DNA of 64,000 nt, taken from contig JAWKZG010000009.1 in the NCBI GenBank assembly GCA_041396125.1, forward strand, positions 1-64,000, written 5' to 3'. This DNA is from JAWKZG01 sp041396125. GTDB taxonomy: Bacteria; Pseudomonadota; Gammaproteobacteria; Competibacterales; Competibacteraceae. The position numbers and the translations under genes are program-made. Of the stretch, positions 26,848-37,142 are shown in pieces. Under the pieces are notes generated by a model. That model did no database searches, was not told the DNA's origin, and saw only the letters and a program-made list of their open reading frames with translations. The stretch's first letter is position 1. Each line of letters starts with the position of its first letter.

Positions 26848-28757
26848 AACGGGTGTCGGATAAGCTTAGTCGAGGTCTGTTTTTGCTCGGCATAGTCGCA
26901 TTCCATGCCTCGCCGAGGAATCTGCCCCGCTTTTGGAAACTCCCGAGTTATCCAGCGAGGATCAGGAATGGTTGGAGGATTTAATGCAGGTGCTGGATGA
27001 AAGCACCGAACTGGCCACCAAGAATCGCTTAAACGCCGATTATGTGCCCGGCATGGTAACCGTATTGAATGGCCGCGATCTGACGCCTCGTGCTGGCTAC
27101 CGTTTGGGAGGCTTTGACCTTGATCCCCGGCGTGATGCCGACACGCGATCCACGGAACGAACTCTCCTCGGTAAGCGTCAGAGGTTTCAGCGCACCGTTC
27201 AACTCCGGCAACATCAAAATTCTGCTCAATAATGTACCGATGAGCCGGGAAGGTTCCGGCCTCGGCTCCCAAGTGCTGGCTCTGCCGATCGGGCAAGTCG
27301 CCCGTATTGAATTCATCCGTGGCCCCGGCGCAGTTCTGTACGGGGATTTCGCCTATAACGGCGTGCTGAATGTGCTGACCCGCAAAGATCAATCCAGTGT
27401 GTTTTCCCGGTTGAATGAGAATGGAACGGTCACCGCAGGCGGCGTTTATTCGCAACCGGAAACCGCGGAATCAGCGGGATTTTCCATCAATCTGGCCGGC
27501 TTGCAAGGCGACGATGTCGAAGCACGTGAAGGTGCCCGCGGCGAGGACAGGCAGGGTTCTGCCATAGCGTCTTTCAACTATCGGGGATGGCGGCTAAGTG
27601 GTCAGATTATCGATCGGGAATACGATCATCAGAATCTTGAAAATTCCAACCAGAATGCAACGGTCAAGGAATACACCGAAGCGTTCGAAGTCCGTCACGA
27701 CTTTGAAATGTCGAATGAAGCAGTAGCGGCACTGTATGTTTCTTACCTGGGCAATGATTACGAAGCCGGTGCCCGGCGTTTCTCGGGCCATATTCTGCGC
27801 GGCAATGCGGAGTTGTCATGGCCGATCATGGCGGGCCATCGCTTATTGCTGCAAGGCTCCTACAGCTTTGCTCATATTGACGAAGCATTTCAGCCGGGCT
27901 TTGGTGGCAACCCCGGTGTCGATCAGAACGAAATAAACCGGCGCTATTACGGTATCAGCATGCAGGATCAGTACGACATCACGGACCGGCTGACGGTTAC
28001 CGCCGGTTTACGCTTCGACCACCGCGACGATCTGAATTACGAACGGATCACGCCGCGCCTGTCCGCCGTATGGCGCATCACCGACCAGCATATTTTCAAA
28101 GCGCAGTACGCCGAAGGCTATCGGGCCCCCACGTTTTGGGAGATTTATCCGGCTAATACCGCTATCGACATCGATCCGGCAAACATCTATACCACTGAAA
28201 TCAGCTATATTAACCGTGTGCCGGATCGCGTCATGCGGTTGACGATGTTTCATTCGCGCCTGGACGATCTAATCGTCCCAACCGGCCCGCCGGAATTCAG
28301 TTTTGCCAATCAAGGGGCTTCCCGCAGCGCAGGGATAGAATTGGAATGGGAACAGCAATGGTCGCCGATATTCAAAACCTGGTTCAATGTGTCCTATGCC
28401 GATACCCGCAGAGAACTGCCAGGATCGAGCGATGCGGCGTCCTCGGAAGATCCCAGCACGACCGACTGGCTGGCAAATCTGGCCCTGTTTTACCGGGTTT
28501 CCGATCAGGCGCTGATTACCGCTCACTGGAACTATGTGGGCGAGCGGCACGCCGAGAATGTCGAGACCTCCCCTGAGCATCGGCTCGGCCTGACCCTGAA
28601 TCTGTTCGATCTGGGCATTGAAGGACTCACACTGCGTCTGGGGGTACGAAATGCACTGCACACCGACCAGCGTTATCTGACGTCCTTCCCAACCGGCGTT
28701 GCCAACAGCAACTTTTCTGACAGCCTGATTTGGGGACAACTCGACTTCAATTTTTGA
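26844..28757 (+). CDS. TonB-dependent outer-membrane receptor (frameshifts near 5' end)
   Basis: The start ATG at 26844 overlaps the previous stop. A signal peptide (KLSRGLFLLGIVAFHA) leads to a short acidic linker. The plug domain reads ALTLIPGVMPTRDPRNELSS, VSVRGFSAPFNSGNIKILL and FIRGPGAVLYGDFAYNGVLN. The 22-strand barrel then runs to the C-terminus, which ends GQLDFNF with the expected terminal Phe. Two frame changes near 26920 and 27105 separate signal peptide and plug; from 27090 on the frame is intact. The gene is followed directly by the YfiR-like and hybrid-kinase genes, so it probably feeds ligand sensing or c-di-GMP signalling rather than being a plain siderophore receptor. Confidence 0.85.
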
Positions 28758-29383
28758 CCGCTAACAGCTGCATTCAGGATGTATTTAAGCGTCTAGGCCA
28801 TAGTCCAGACTTCCAGGCAACTTACCGAACACTGCTTGTTGTTCTGGGATTGCTGTTGGCTGTTGGTAGCGCTCTGGGTAATGAGGAGAAACAGCGTGCA
28901 CAGATCGGCTTGCGTTTGTTTCGTACCATGCTGGCGGCGGATCAGGATTTGGATCGGAAAATTGCGGCTGACGGCGCATTGGATATTGTTCTTCTATACC
29001 GCGACAACAGACAGCTTGCCGAGGAATTTGCCGATGCGCTGCGGATTTCCGGCCGCAGCGGCCAACAGGGATTACTCAAGAATTATCCAATCCGGGTCAC
29101 CATTACTAATGATCCGGAATTAGCCGCTTATAACGAACGGGTACCGGCAGGCATTTATTTGGTGCAAAGCCTTTCCAATGCAGCTCTGGTCAGGGTGATT
29201 CGATATGCTACAGCCCGCCGCCGCATTCTGTTTTCCCCTTTTGCAGGCGATGTGGAAAAAGGGGTTTTAACAGGATTCATCATAGGGGTGCGGGTACTGC
29301 CTTACCTCAATCAATACACGCTGGAAAAATCCGGTATTCAATTCAAAAGTCTGTTGTTGCGAGTCGCCAAGATTTATGAATAA
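28730..29383 (+). CDS. YfiR/DUF4154-like periplasmic protein
   Basis: The open frame begins inside the TonB receptor end. The true start is unclear, because no Met precedes the signal-like hydrophobic run LLVVLGLLLAVGSALG in frame. The mature part fits the DUF4154/YfiR family in size (about 170 residues) and ending: ARRRILFSPFAGDVEKGVLTG, then VLPYLNQYTLEKSGIQFK and LLLRVAKIYE. YfiR-type proteins are periplasmic inhibitors of membrane diguanylate cyclases. The downstream gene is exactly such a cyclase, overlapping by eight bases, so control of its activity is a strong inference. Confidence 0.65.
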   Translation: MGTTRLQFLTANSCIQDVFKRLGHSPDFQATYRTLLVVLGLLLAVGSALGNEEKQRAQIGLRLFRTMLAADQDLDRKIAADGALDIVLLYRDNRQLAEEFADALRISGRSGQQGLLKNYPIRVTITNDPELAAYNERVPAGIYLVQSLSNAALVRVIRYATARRRILFSPFAGDVEKGVLTGFIIGVRVLPYLNQYTLEKSGIQFKSLLLRVAKIYE

Positions 29384-32180
29384 GCCCCGGCAATTCACCC
29401 GCACGCTACTCCAGATCACGCTGTCTTTTGTGGTACTGGGCCTGGCGGTGATGGCCGTTACCGCTGTGTACTGGACGGCGATTTTGCAGCCTCGTTTGTA
29501 TCTGGAAGCGGAGGTGAATGCTAATTTGCAGGCCCAGTCGCAAGCTGTGCTATTGGCAGAAGTGCTGCAGCCGCGCGACCAGCCGACGATTGTGCATGAA
29601 GTCTCAGCCGTAATGGACAAAATTCTGCTCATTACCAATCCGGCGACAAAACAGCCATTCTTCACCGGTCTGGCGCTGGAGCTGGATTATCAGACCGTTT
29701 TCGCTACCGCAGACGGTACGCTGGATCTGAAGCGCGGCAACAACCATTGCCAGGACGCCTGTTTCGTGGCGGAGGTGCCACTGTACGCACCCTTAAGTGA
29801 TGAATTACTGGGTATCGCCCGGTTTCAGGCCAGCGACCTGTTTTTTCAGACCCTGCAACAGGATATCCGCCGCACCCTGATCGTCGAGTTGCTGCTGATA
29901 CTGATCTTGCTGCTGCTGGTCTGGCGCTGGGTACTAAGTCTTGGTCGACGTTTGCAGGATGAAGTGCTGGAACGGCGGCGGGCGGAAGCCGAAGCGCAGG
30001 AGGCGAACCAGGCCAAGAGTCAGTTTCTGGCTAATATGAGCCACGAGATTCGCACGCCCATCAATGCCATTCAGGGTTTATTACACCTGCTGCGGCAGGA
30101 AAATGTGACACCGCGCTTACAGCAGCAATTACAAAAAATGGATGACGCCGCGCATTCATTGCTCGTCATCATCAACGATATTCTGGATTTTTCCAAAATC
30201 GAAGCGGGACGTCTGACGCTGGAAAATATCCCCTTCGATCTTAACGCGGCGTTGGAACGGGTGCGCAGCGTGGTAGGTTTCCGCGCGATCGAAAAAGGTC
30301 TGGCGCTGACCATTCATCTCGATGAACAAACGCCCCGCCACGTCCGTGGCGATCCTTACCGGCTGGGTCAGATATTGCTCAATCTGGTGGGTAACGCCAT
30401 AAAATTTACCGAGCGCGGTGAGGTGCGCTTAGAGGTAGAACAGGCCGGGCAGGAAGGCGATCGAGTGGTCTTGAGATTCGTGGTGCAGGATACCGGAATT
30501 GGCATCAGCAGCGAGGATCAGCGCCGCTTATTCCAGACCTTTACCCAGGCCGACGCGTCGATAACCCGCCGTTACGGGGGCACCGGTCTGGGCTTGGTAA
30601 TCAGTCAGCGGCTGGTCCGGATGATGGGTGGCCAACTCGAACTGGAAAGTCAGCCGGGCACGGGCAGCCGCTTTTTTTTCACGACTGTTTTCGAGCTGGC
30701 GCAAGCTTCCGACCTCGAAAGCCAGCGCATAGCCGGACCGGATGCTTGCAATAAGCATGAGGTTTTGCGCGGTGCCAGAGTGTTACTGGTAGAAGATCAG
30801 CACATTAACCAGGAAGTCACGGGCGAGATTTTAAGCCAGGCGGGGCTACAGGTGTGGACTGCGGATAATGGACTGGAGGCGGTACAAAAACTAAGCGCCA
30901 ATCCCGCTGCTTTCGATCTGGTACTGATGGATTTGCAGATGCCGGTGCTGGACGGTTACAACGCCACTCGCCGACTGCGCGCCGACCCGCGCCTGGCCGA
31001 CTTGCCGATTATCGCCATGACCGCCAATGCGCTGACCGATGAACGCGAGCGCTGTCTTGAGGCCGGTATGAACGATTACCTGACCAAGCCGCTCGACGTT
31101 GGCAAGCTATTCGACCTCTTGCACCGTTGGATGCGGCTGCCCCCGGCCGCAAGCGCCAGCGAACAACCGTCAGACGAGACCGCCGCTACACTGGCTCACG
31201 CAGAATCGCAACAGCCGGTTGTTCCTCAGACACCGAACACCGTTCTGGTGATTGATGACCAGATCGATAACATCGAAGTGCTTGACAGTATTCTGGCGGA
31301 CGACTACCGCGTACTGTTCGCCACTAACGCCACCGATGCGTTGCGACTTTCCCAGGAACAGCACCCCGATCTGATTCTGCTGGATGTGGTGATGCCGGAT
31401 ATGGACGGTTATGAGTTATGCACCCGCCTGCGGCAGAATCCCGCCACCCGAGATATCCCGGTTATTTTTGTGACCACCCGCGATCAGGACGATGATGAGG
31501 CCATCGGCCTGCGGCGCGGCGCGGTGGATTACCTGACCAAGCCACTGAATCCGGTCATCGTACGCTTGCGCGTAAAGAGCCATCTGGAGTTAAAACGTTA
31601 TCGGGATTATCTGGCCGAACAGTCGAAAACAGACGGTCTCACCGGTATCGCCAATCGTCGCCGTTTTGACGAATACCTGGAGAGCCAGTGGCAATACGCC
31701 ATACGGACGGGGACACCGTTATCCTTGATTATGATCGACGTTGATCACTTCAAAGCCTACAACGACTTATACGGCCATGTCGCAGGTGACGACTGCCTGA
31801 AAACCATCGCGCAAATCCTGGCTGATGCGTTGCCGAGACGCACCGATCTGGTGGCACGCTACGGTGGCGAAGAATTCGCGTGTCTGTTGCCCGCCGCCGA
31901 TCACAGCGGCGCGCTGCTGGCCGCGAAACGCTTGCACGAACAGGTAGCCGCAAGACAACTTCAGCACGCACACTCATCGACCGGGCCCTTCGTCACGATA
32001 AGTGTAGGTGTCGCGAGCCTGTATCCCGGACGGCATGAAAACGATGCCGGAATTTTGGTCGAACTGGCTGACCGCCGCCTTTACCATGCCAAACAAACCG
32101 GTAGAAACCGGGTCGTCGGCGAGTCAGCAGAGAAGTTTACCGTGATCGACGGGGAAAGCTCTTACAGCACTTCCCAATAG
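29376..32180 (+). CDS. Hybrid sensor histidine kinase with two receivers and GGDEF output
   Basis: 934 residues, intact. There are two membrane helices (residues ~12-34 and ~170-188) around a ~135-residue periplasmic sensor region. Then come HisKA with the phospho-acceptor in NMSHEIRTP, an HATPase domain (GNAIKF, DTGIGIS, GGTGLGL), receiver 1 (VLLVEDQ, LMDLQMPVLDG, TKPLD), receiver 2 (VLVIDDQ, LLDVVMPDMDG, TKPLN) and a C-terminal diguanylate cyclase with the active GGEEF signature in RYGGEEFACLLP. It should turn a periplasmic signal into c-di-GMP. With the receptor and YfiR-like gene upstream it forms a three-part signalling operon. Confidence 0.9.
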   Translation: MNKPRQFTRTLLQITLSFVVLGLAVMAVTAVYWTAILQPRLYLEAEVNANLQAQSQAVLLAEVLQPRDQPTIVHEVSAVMDKILLITNPATKQPFFTGLALELDYQTVFATADGTLDLKRGNNHCQDACFVAEVPLYAPLSDELLGIARFQASDLFFQTLQQDIRRTLIVELLLILILLLLVWRWVLSLGRRLQDEVLERRRAEAEAQEANQAKSQFLANMSHEIRTPINAIQGLLHLLRQENVTPRLQQQLQKMDDAAHSLLVIINDILDFSKIEAGRLTLENIPFDLNAALERVRSVVGFRAIEKGLALTIHLDEQTPRHVRGDPYRLGQILLNLVGNAIKFTERGEVRLEVEQAGQEGDRVVLRFVVQDTGIGISSEDQRRLFQTFTQADASITRRYGGTGLGLVISQRLVRMMGGQLELESQPGTGSRFFFTTVFELAQASDLESQRIAGPDACNKHEVLRGARVLLVEDQHINQEVTGEILSQAGLQVWTADNGLEAVQKLSANPAAFDLVLMDLQMPVLDGYNATRRLRADPRLADLPIIAMTANALTDERERCLEAGMNDYLTKPLDVGKLFDLLHRWMRLPPAASASEQPSDETAATLAHAESQQPVVPQTPNTVLVIDDQIDNIEVLDSILADDYRVLFATNATDALRLSQEQHPDLILLDVVMPDMDGYELCTRLRQNPATRDIPVIFVTTRDQDDDEAIGLRRGAVDYLTKPLNPVIVRLRVKSHLELKRYRDYLAEQSKTDGLTGIANRRRFDEYLESQWQYAIRTGTPLSLIMIDVDHFKAYNDLYGHVAGDDCLKTIAQILADALPRRTDLVARYGGEEFACLLPAADHSGALLAAKRLHEQVAARQLQHAHSSTGPFVTISVGVASLYPGRHENDAGILVELADRRLYHAKQTGRNRVVGESAEKFTVIDGESSYSTSQ

Positions 32181-32224
32181 GCAGCTGCCGTTATGCCGGG
32201 AGTATCTGAGTTCTGATATCGCTG

Positions 32225-32413
32225 ATGACCATTGCCAGACTGCTTCCCTTATTGCTGGAAACGAGTACCCAGGCACAACGGCTAATTCCTCTTATTGCCA
32301 GCCTGGTGTTTGGACTGTTGACCGCGACCCTGTCCTCTTTGTTTCTGGTATCCGTCTTCTTCATGATTCTTGACGATTCAGGACTGCTGTCAGTTTCGAA
32401 ACCCGAGGTTTGA
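32225..32413 (+). pseudogene. C-terminal remnant of an RND efflux transporter
   Basis: The 62-codon frame reads TIARLLPLLLETSTQAQRLI then SLVFGLLTATLSSLFLVSVFF. This closely follows the last two membrane helices of RND-family permeases (pattern LLPLLLETSxQAQxLIP). The remaining ~960 residues of such a pump are absent upstream, where the kinase gene ends at 32180. It could be mistaken for a small membrane protein but is better read as a gene scrap. Confidence 0.55.
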
Positions 32414-35359
32414 TCCATCAACAGCCTGAGCCTCGGGCGGTGCCGTAGGTGGCAGTTGACTGCAAATATCGCTGCCATCAGCTGGCGGGATGTCCTTCCA
32501 GTTGAAAAAACGCAGCCATAGCCGGTTCAGCCCAAGTGGCAGACTGACAAGGGTTTCAATCAGGCTGCCTGGGGCAAGGTTGGCAGCAAACTCGTCAAAG
32601 CTGCCACTGATCTTGACCGCAGCTGCCAAATCGAATGCCCGTGGTGCTTTCACTTTCGGCACCAGGGTCAGATCCAGGCGTCGGCTTTTGAAATCGATCT
32701 CGCCTTCGGCACTGGCTCTGACTTTGGTGGTGTCGATTAGCAGGTCGCCGGGACTGAGCTTGACGATGCCATTGTCGAAGACGAGCCGCCCTGCAATGCA
32801 GTTGATTTTAGAACCGCTGTCATCAAGCCTGGGCAGCAGCAGCCCCAGCAGGTTCAGCTCCCATAGCGCCAATGGTCCGGCTTCCAGCACCTGCGGTTTC
32901 AGAATAAAGCGGACCGGACCACTGACGTGGCCGGAAAAGGTATCGAAAGCGGCTGTCTGACTGCTGAGCGAGGCCGCCAGACTGAGCCAGCCGCGCATTG
33001 TTGTCCGGGGTTGCAATAGTCGGGCGATCTTCCCGTAATCGAGATGGTCGACGAAAGCGCTGAGTCCGGTTTTCAGGCCGCCAGCTTGGGGTTGCAGATC
33101 AAGTTGCAGGCTAAGCGGGCCGTCAGCCAGCTCGATTCGGCCTCTTTGCAGCGTAAGACGGCCATTCTGTAACGTGGCCGAAACTGCTAACGGACCCAGC
33201 TCACTGCCGGCAAGCAGCAGACGGCGTGTAGCCAGGTCGAGACGAACATTGAGGTGGCGTACTGCATCGGATAAAAGCCACTGACCCAGGATGTGCTGGC
33301 TTCGATCAATCAGATCACTGGCGCTCACGCCTGCCTGAGCGGATGATGCCTGGCCCGGCCGGGGATCAAGCCCGATATCTTCCAGTTGCAGCTGATCTGA
33401 ATTCAGCTCAAGTTCGAGATGCGGGGTTTTGCGATCTAGCGCCAGCAACAGCCGACCGCGTAGATCACTGGCACCCATATCCAGCTCCAGGTCTTGTAGC
33501 TGGTAATCTGACTCGCTTATCCGCAGCGTGCCCGCCAGGGTATAAGGGCCGAGCGGCGGCAGCGGCACTGCAAGCAAAGAACCCAGACGATCCAGTCGGT
33601 CGCCGCTCAGTTGCAGTTGGGCGGAGAGCGGACTTTGGTTGAATAACAGGCTGGCGGTACTGCTGAGAACAAGTTCGGCAGCGGCAGCTTTAGCGTGCAG
33701 TTGCAAACGCCCGTTCGGGTCTATGAACCTGTCCGCCCGCGGCTCACTCTGCAGTACCAGGCTCAGTGGCTGGCCATTCAGCTGCACCTCACTGGTAATC
33801 GTGACCGGCTGGCCGGGTAGAGATTGCAACCGGCTGCGGGCTAGTTTGAGGACATTTGTTTTGCCTTCAGCCTGATTGAGCGTCCAACGGGCGTCGGTCA
33901 GCGTGGCATCAATCGAGCTGCCCGCCAGCAGTTCGAATAATGTCGTACCTTGCGCCGCGACCTCGGCTTTGAATGCCTCGCCGCTCAAGTCGATGCCTTT
34001 CGCAAGGCGCAAGTCTCGCAGCAGCGCGCCAAGATCGACATGCTGCGTGCTTAGACTAAGTCGCGCCCTGGCCGGCTGCGCACGCAAATCCAGCGCTAAC
34101 GCGCCGTCGAAGCGATTGTCACCCAGCTCACCCCGTAAGGATGACAAGCTCAATTGACCGTTACGCAACTGCGCTTTGCAATGAAATGCGCCGATCTCAA
34201 TATCACCTGGCAAGATCAGACGGTCGATAGCCAGATCAAAGTCTGCGTTCAGCCATTCCAGGCCCATCGGCAGCGTTTGATCCAGCAGGCTGGATGTATG
34301 GGCTGTTATCGATGGCGTTGATTCATCAAGCAAGGCTGCGAGCTGCCCGGCTGTCAGATAACCGCTCGGCGGGTATTGCAGACTTTTCTGAAAGGCCTGA
34401 ATCGCGTGGCGGGTATTTTTCCCAAAAATGCCGTCCACACCACGGGTATCAAAGCCACGCCGGGTTAGCGCTGCCTGGGCCTGACGGATGTGCTCTTTGT
34501 CGAGTCCGAGCCTGGCTTCGGCTTGCCGGGCCTGCCGGAGGGTTTCCTGCGGAATAATGGCTTCAGCCCTGGCTCTGTCCGGGTTCATGAGAGCCAGAGT
34601 GGGTATATGCAGACTGCCCGTCAGTTGCGGGACTGCGCTGCCAAGATTGCTCACGCTGAGCTCGCCGCTGATCGTAGTCGTGCCGAGGATCGTTTCCAGC
34701 TTGCTCAGCGTAAGACCGGTTCCCGTATGCTGCAAATCAGCGCTCAACTCGCAGGGTGTTTGCGGGCACTGTCCCGTTATCGTCAGTTGCAACGCGGTAG
34801 TCGACACTGTTCTGGCGTGGATTTCTTTGAGCTGCAAAAGTTGGGTTGATGCGGTGTCCTCTGCAGCTCGGTAATGGACACTGACGTGTCGCAGGCTCAG
34901 ATCATCCGGTGTGACCGGCACTCCCGCTGCCGGTGTTGCAATTGCGTCGCCCGGTAATTGAAATTGCCAGTTGCTCCGGTTGCTGGCATCTTTGGCTAGC
35001 CACAGCTCGATCTGATCGCCACGCACCGACTGTAAAACCAGTTTCCCTTGCAGTAAGGACAGTAAATCGAACTGCACCTGCATTCGGCCAATCCGGGCGA
35101 AATCTTCCGTACTCACCCAACCGTGAGGATTGCCGATTCGCACCTCGGTGAGCGTGAGTTCGGACTTTAACCCTGGCCGCCATTCGACATCAGCAATGCT
35201 TACCGGCCTTGCCAGAGCGCTGGCAAGGCCGGATTCAACAAAACCCTGCAGTGGCGTCAGATTAATCGGCAGCGCCAGCATCACTAACACCAGCAGTGTT
35301 GCGATGATTAACGCCAGTAGTGCGATAAAGGCAAATACTGTTTTGCGCAATAAGACCAT
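32390..35359 (-). CDS. AsmA-family protein with internal peptidoglycan-binding domain
   Basis: 989 residues, intact. One N-terminal membrane helix (residues ~8-32) anchors a large periplasmic domain. The AsmA start (FVESGLASALARPVSIADVEW, LTEVRIGNPHGW) and the C-terminal AsmA-like end (LDLTLVPKVKAPRAFDLAAAVKISG) are clear. Between residues ~285 and 345 is a peptidoglycan-binding_1 module (IRQAQAALTRRGFDTRGVDG, GKNTRHAIQAFQ, LTAGQLAALL). This suggests a lipid-bridge-like or outer-membrane-assembly protein that also touches the cell wall. It is transcribed away from the regulator cluster; a 3' overlap with the RND scrap is tail to tail. Confidence 0.85.
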   Translation of the reverse strand: MVLLRKTVFAFIALLALIIATLLVLVMLALPINLTPLQGFVESGLASALARPVSIADVEWRPGLKSELTLTEVRIGNPHGWVSTEDFARIGRMQVQFDLLSLLQGKLVLQSVRGDQIELWLAKDASNRSNWQFQLPGDAIATPAAGVPVTPDDLSLRHVSVHYRAAEDTASTQLLQLKEIHARTVSTTALQLTITGQCPQTPCELSADLQHTGTGLTLSKLETILGTTTISGELSVSNLGSAVPQLTGSLHIPTLALMNPDRARAEAIIPQETLRQARQAEARLGLDKEHIRQAQAALTRRGFDTRGVDGIFGKNTRHAIQAFQKSLQYPPSGYLTAGQLAALLDESTPSITAHTSSLLDQTLPMGLEWLNADFDLAIDRLILPGDIEIGAFHCKAQLRNGQLSLSSLRGELGDNRFDGALALDLRAQPARARLSLSTQHVDLGALLRDLRLAKGIDLSGEAFKAEVAAQGTTLFELLAGSSIDATLTDARWTLNQAEGKTNVLKLARSRLQSLPGQPVTITSEVQLNGQPLSLVLQSEPRADRFIDPNGRLQLHAKAAAAELVLSSTASLLFNQSPLSAQLQLSGDRLDRLGSLLAVPLPPLGPYTLAGTLRISESDYQLQDLELDMGASDLRGRLLLALDRKTPHLELELNSDQLQLEDIGLDPRPGQASSAQAGVSASDLIDRSQHILGQWLLSDAVRHLNVRLDLATRRLLLAGSELGPLAVSATLQNGRLTLQRGRIELADGPLSLQLDLQPQAGGLKTGLSAFVDHLDYGKIARLLQPRTTMRGWLSLAASLSSQTAAFDTFSGHVSGPVRFILKPQVLEAGPLALWELNLLGLLLPRLDDSGSKINCIAGRLVFDNGIVKLSPGDLLIDTTKVRASAEGEIDFKSRRLDLTLVPKVKAPRAFDLAAAVKISGSFDEFAANLAPGSLIETLVSLPLGLNRLWLRFFNWKDIPPADGSDICSQLPPTAPPEAQAVDGSNLGFRN

Positions 35360-35434
35360 TTGTTTTATCTGTCCGCTCCCCGTGAAAGGTTCATGAAAGC
35401 CGGGCTGATCGTCTATAAGGCTATGCCGGAAAAA

Positions 35435-36732
35435 CTAGTGCCCGGTCGCCTTGGCGGCTGCCTCCCGGCGGTTGCTGACGCCAAGCTTGCGGTAGATGTT
35501 CTTGAGGTGAAAGTTCACTGTCTGGGTGGAGATGAACAGCCGTGCAGCTATTTCCTTGTCACGCAACCGCTGGGTCAACAGCGCGAGGATCTGCTCCTCG
35601 CGGGCAGTCAAGGGTTCGACAAGGGCAAAACCGGAGGTGACACTGCCGGGGTCATCTGTGGCGGGCCGACCTGCCGTTAGCAGCGGGACCTGCGCCGGGA
35701 AGGCGTGCAGCAGCCGGTCGATATAGGTTCGTTCTTGCCGGCGTTCCCCCGCGCGTTGCAACAACGGGACCATGGCACGACCGGGTTCCACGAAAGGCCG
35801 AATCCACCCGCCCGGCTCGGCCAGCACCAGCGCGTGCTCCAGTACACCGAGCGCTTCCTCGTCACGTCTCAGCTTCTCGAGCGCCAGCGCCTGCAGGGCC
35901 AACAGGTCGATCATCTGGCAGACATTGTGCTGAGCCTCTGCCACACCGCGCAGTGTCGCCAGCAGCTCGCTGGCCTGCTGCAGACTTTCGGCAGAGCCGA
36001 TTGCCACTAGTACCCGGGCTTTTGTGACCAGCGGCACTTCCAGCCAGAGAAACATTGCGGCGCCAGTGAGTTGCTCGTCAAAGGACTGCAGCCAACCAAC
36101 CGCCAGTTCGCGCTCCCCCCTCAGCAACGCCAGTCGGGCCTGGCCGGACCGGGCCACCGACAGATGTTGAGAATCCCGCAGCTCGCCAGTGAATTCCAGC
36201 AATCGGTCCATGGTTTGCTCGGCCACATCCGGCTGCTGCATCGCCTGACGGGTCAGCGCCAGTACCACCAGTGCATCAACGGCGGCTCGCGTATGCATGG
36301 TGTTCGGTGGTAATCATCCAGAACCAGCACCAGGGGTGAGTCCAAGGCATCCAGTTCATTGACCAAAGAACTTACCAGCATGTGCAAGGTCGGCGGATCG
36401 GCCGCCCGCGCCATGCGCCACGTCTGCGGGCAGGCACCGGGGACAACGGTCTCAACGGCAGCCAACAGGTAGTCAACGAAAATATCGACAGCACTGTCCG
36501 TACTATCCAGCGACAACCAGGCACAGGGAACACCCTGGGACTCGGCCCAATGGCTGACCAGCAGACTCTTGCCGTAGCCGGCCGGTGCCGATACCAGCGT
36601 CAGCGGGGTATCCAGGCTTTGAGCCATTCTTTCCTGCAATCGCGACCGGAACTGGAAATCCCCTGGCACCATCGGACGGTGCAGTTTGGTCCGCAATAGG
36701 ACGTCGTGGCTTTGTTGGGGCATCTCTGGCAA
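35435..36732 (-). pseudogene. LuxR/MalT-type regulator, internally deleted
   Basis: The N-terminal ATPase part (36732-36300) reads LLRTKLHRPMVPGDFQFRSR, Walker A SAPAGYGKS and LVLVLDDYH. Straight after DDYH the text jumps, in another frame, to a TPR-like region (AVDALVVLALTRQAMQQPDV), and a LuxR HTH follows at the end (LTAREEQILALLTQRLRDKE, IYRKLGVSNRREAA). MalT-type proteins are about 900 residues; here only about 440 remain. Some 400 central residues are missing at one clean joint near 36300. The regulator is therefore unlikely to work, though the HTH part alone could in principle be expressed. Confidence 0.75.
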
Positions 36733-36842
36733 AGCGTTACTTATGATTAATTCATTGTACTACCTTGGCCGGCGGATCGTTTTCTGCTTATTGTACCCCC
36801 TTCCTCTGTCGAGACGCCTGTCTCTCACCCTGGAGCCTGCCG

Positions 36843-37025
36843 TCAGAACCAGAACTTGGCCCCGATGAAGACCCCGCTCAGATTGAGATCGTCGAATACA
36901 TCATTGTCGTCGAAGTCCCAGTCGATATAGCGATAGCCCATAAGTGCATCCAGTTTCCCGAAGCGATACCCCACTCCGGCGAAAGCCTGCCAGGTAAGAT
37001 CCGACTGGCCCGTTCCAACATCCAC
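36843..37025 (-). pseudogene. C-terminal remnant of an outer-membrane beta-barrel protein
   Basis: 60 codons reading DLTWQAFAGVGYRFGKLDAL, then MGYRYIDWDFDD and SGVFIGAKFWF. Alternating hydrophobic residues and the terminal Phe are the last three strands of a barrel protein. Upstream bases (37026-37142) give no continuing barrel sequence, so only the end survives. It lies between the damaged regulator and the HupE/UreJ gene. Confidence 0.65.
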
Positions 37026-37142
37026 ATACTAAGGCAGATACCATTTTTCAGAGAGTTCGACCTGACCGTTGACTCCGACCACGGCGCCCCTGAAGTGGTC
37101 TGATTTATCAGGACACCTTACTGTCATCCTGTGAACGACAAA

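Noticed and set aside
35360..35680. Plus-strand frame of 106 codons near the AsmA start
   Set aside because: It is opposite the LuxR-type HTH, whose text is well conserved.
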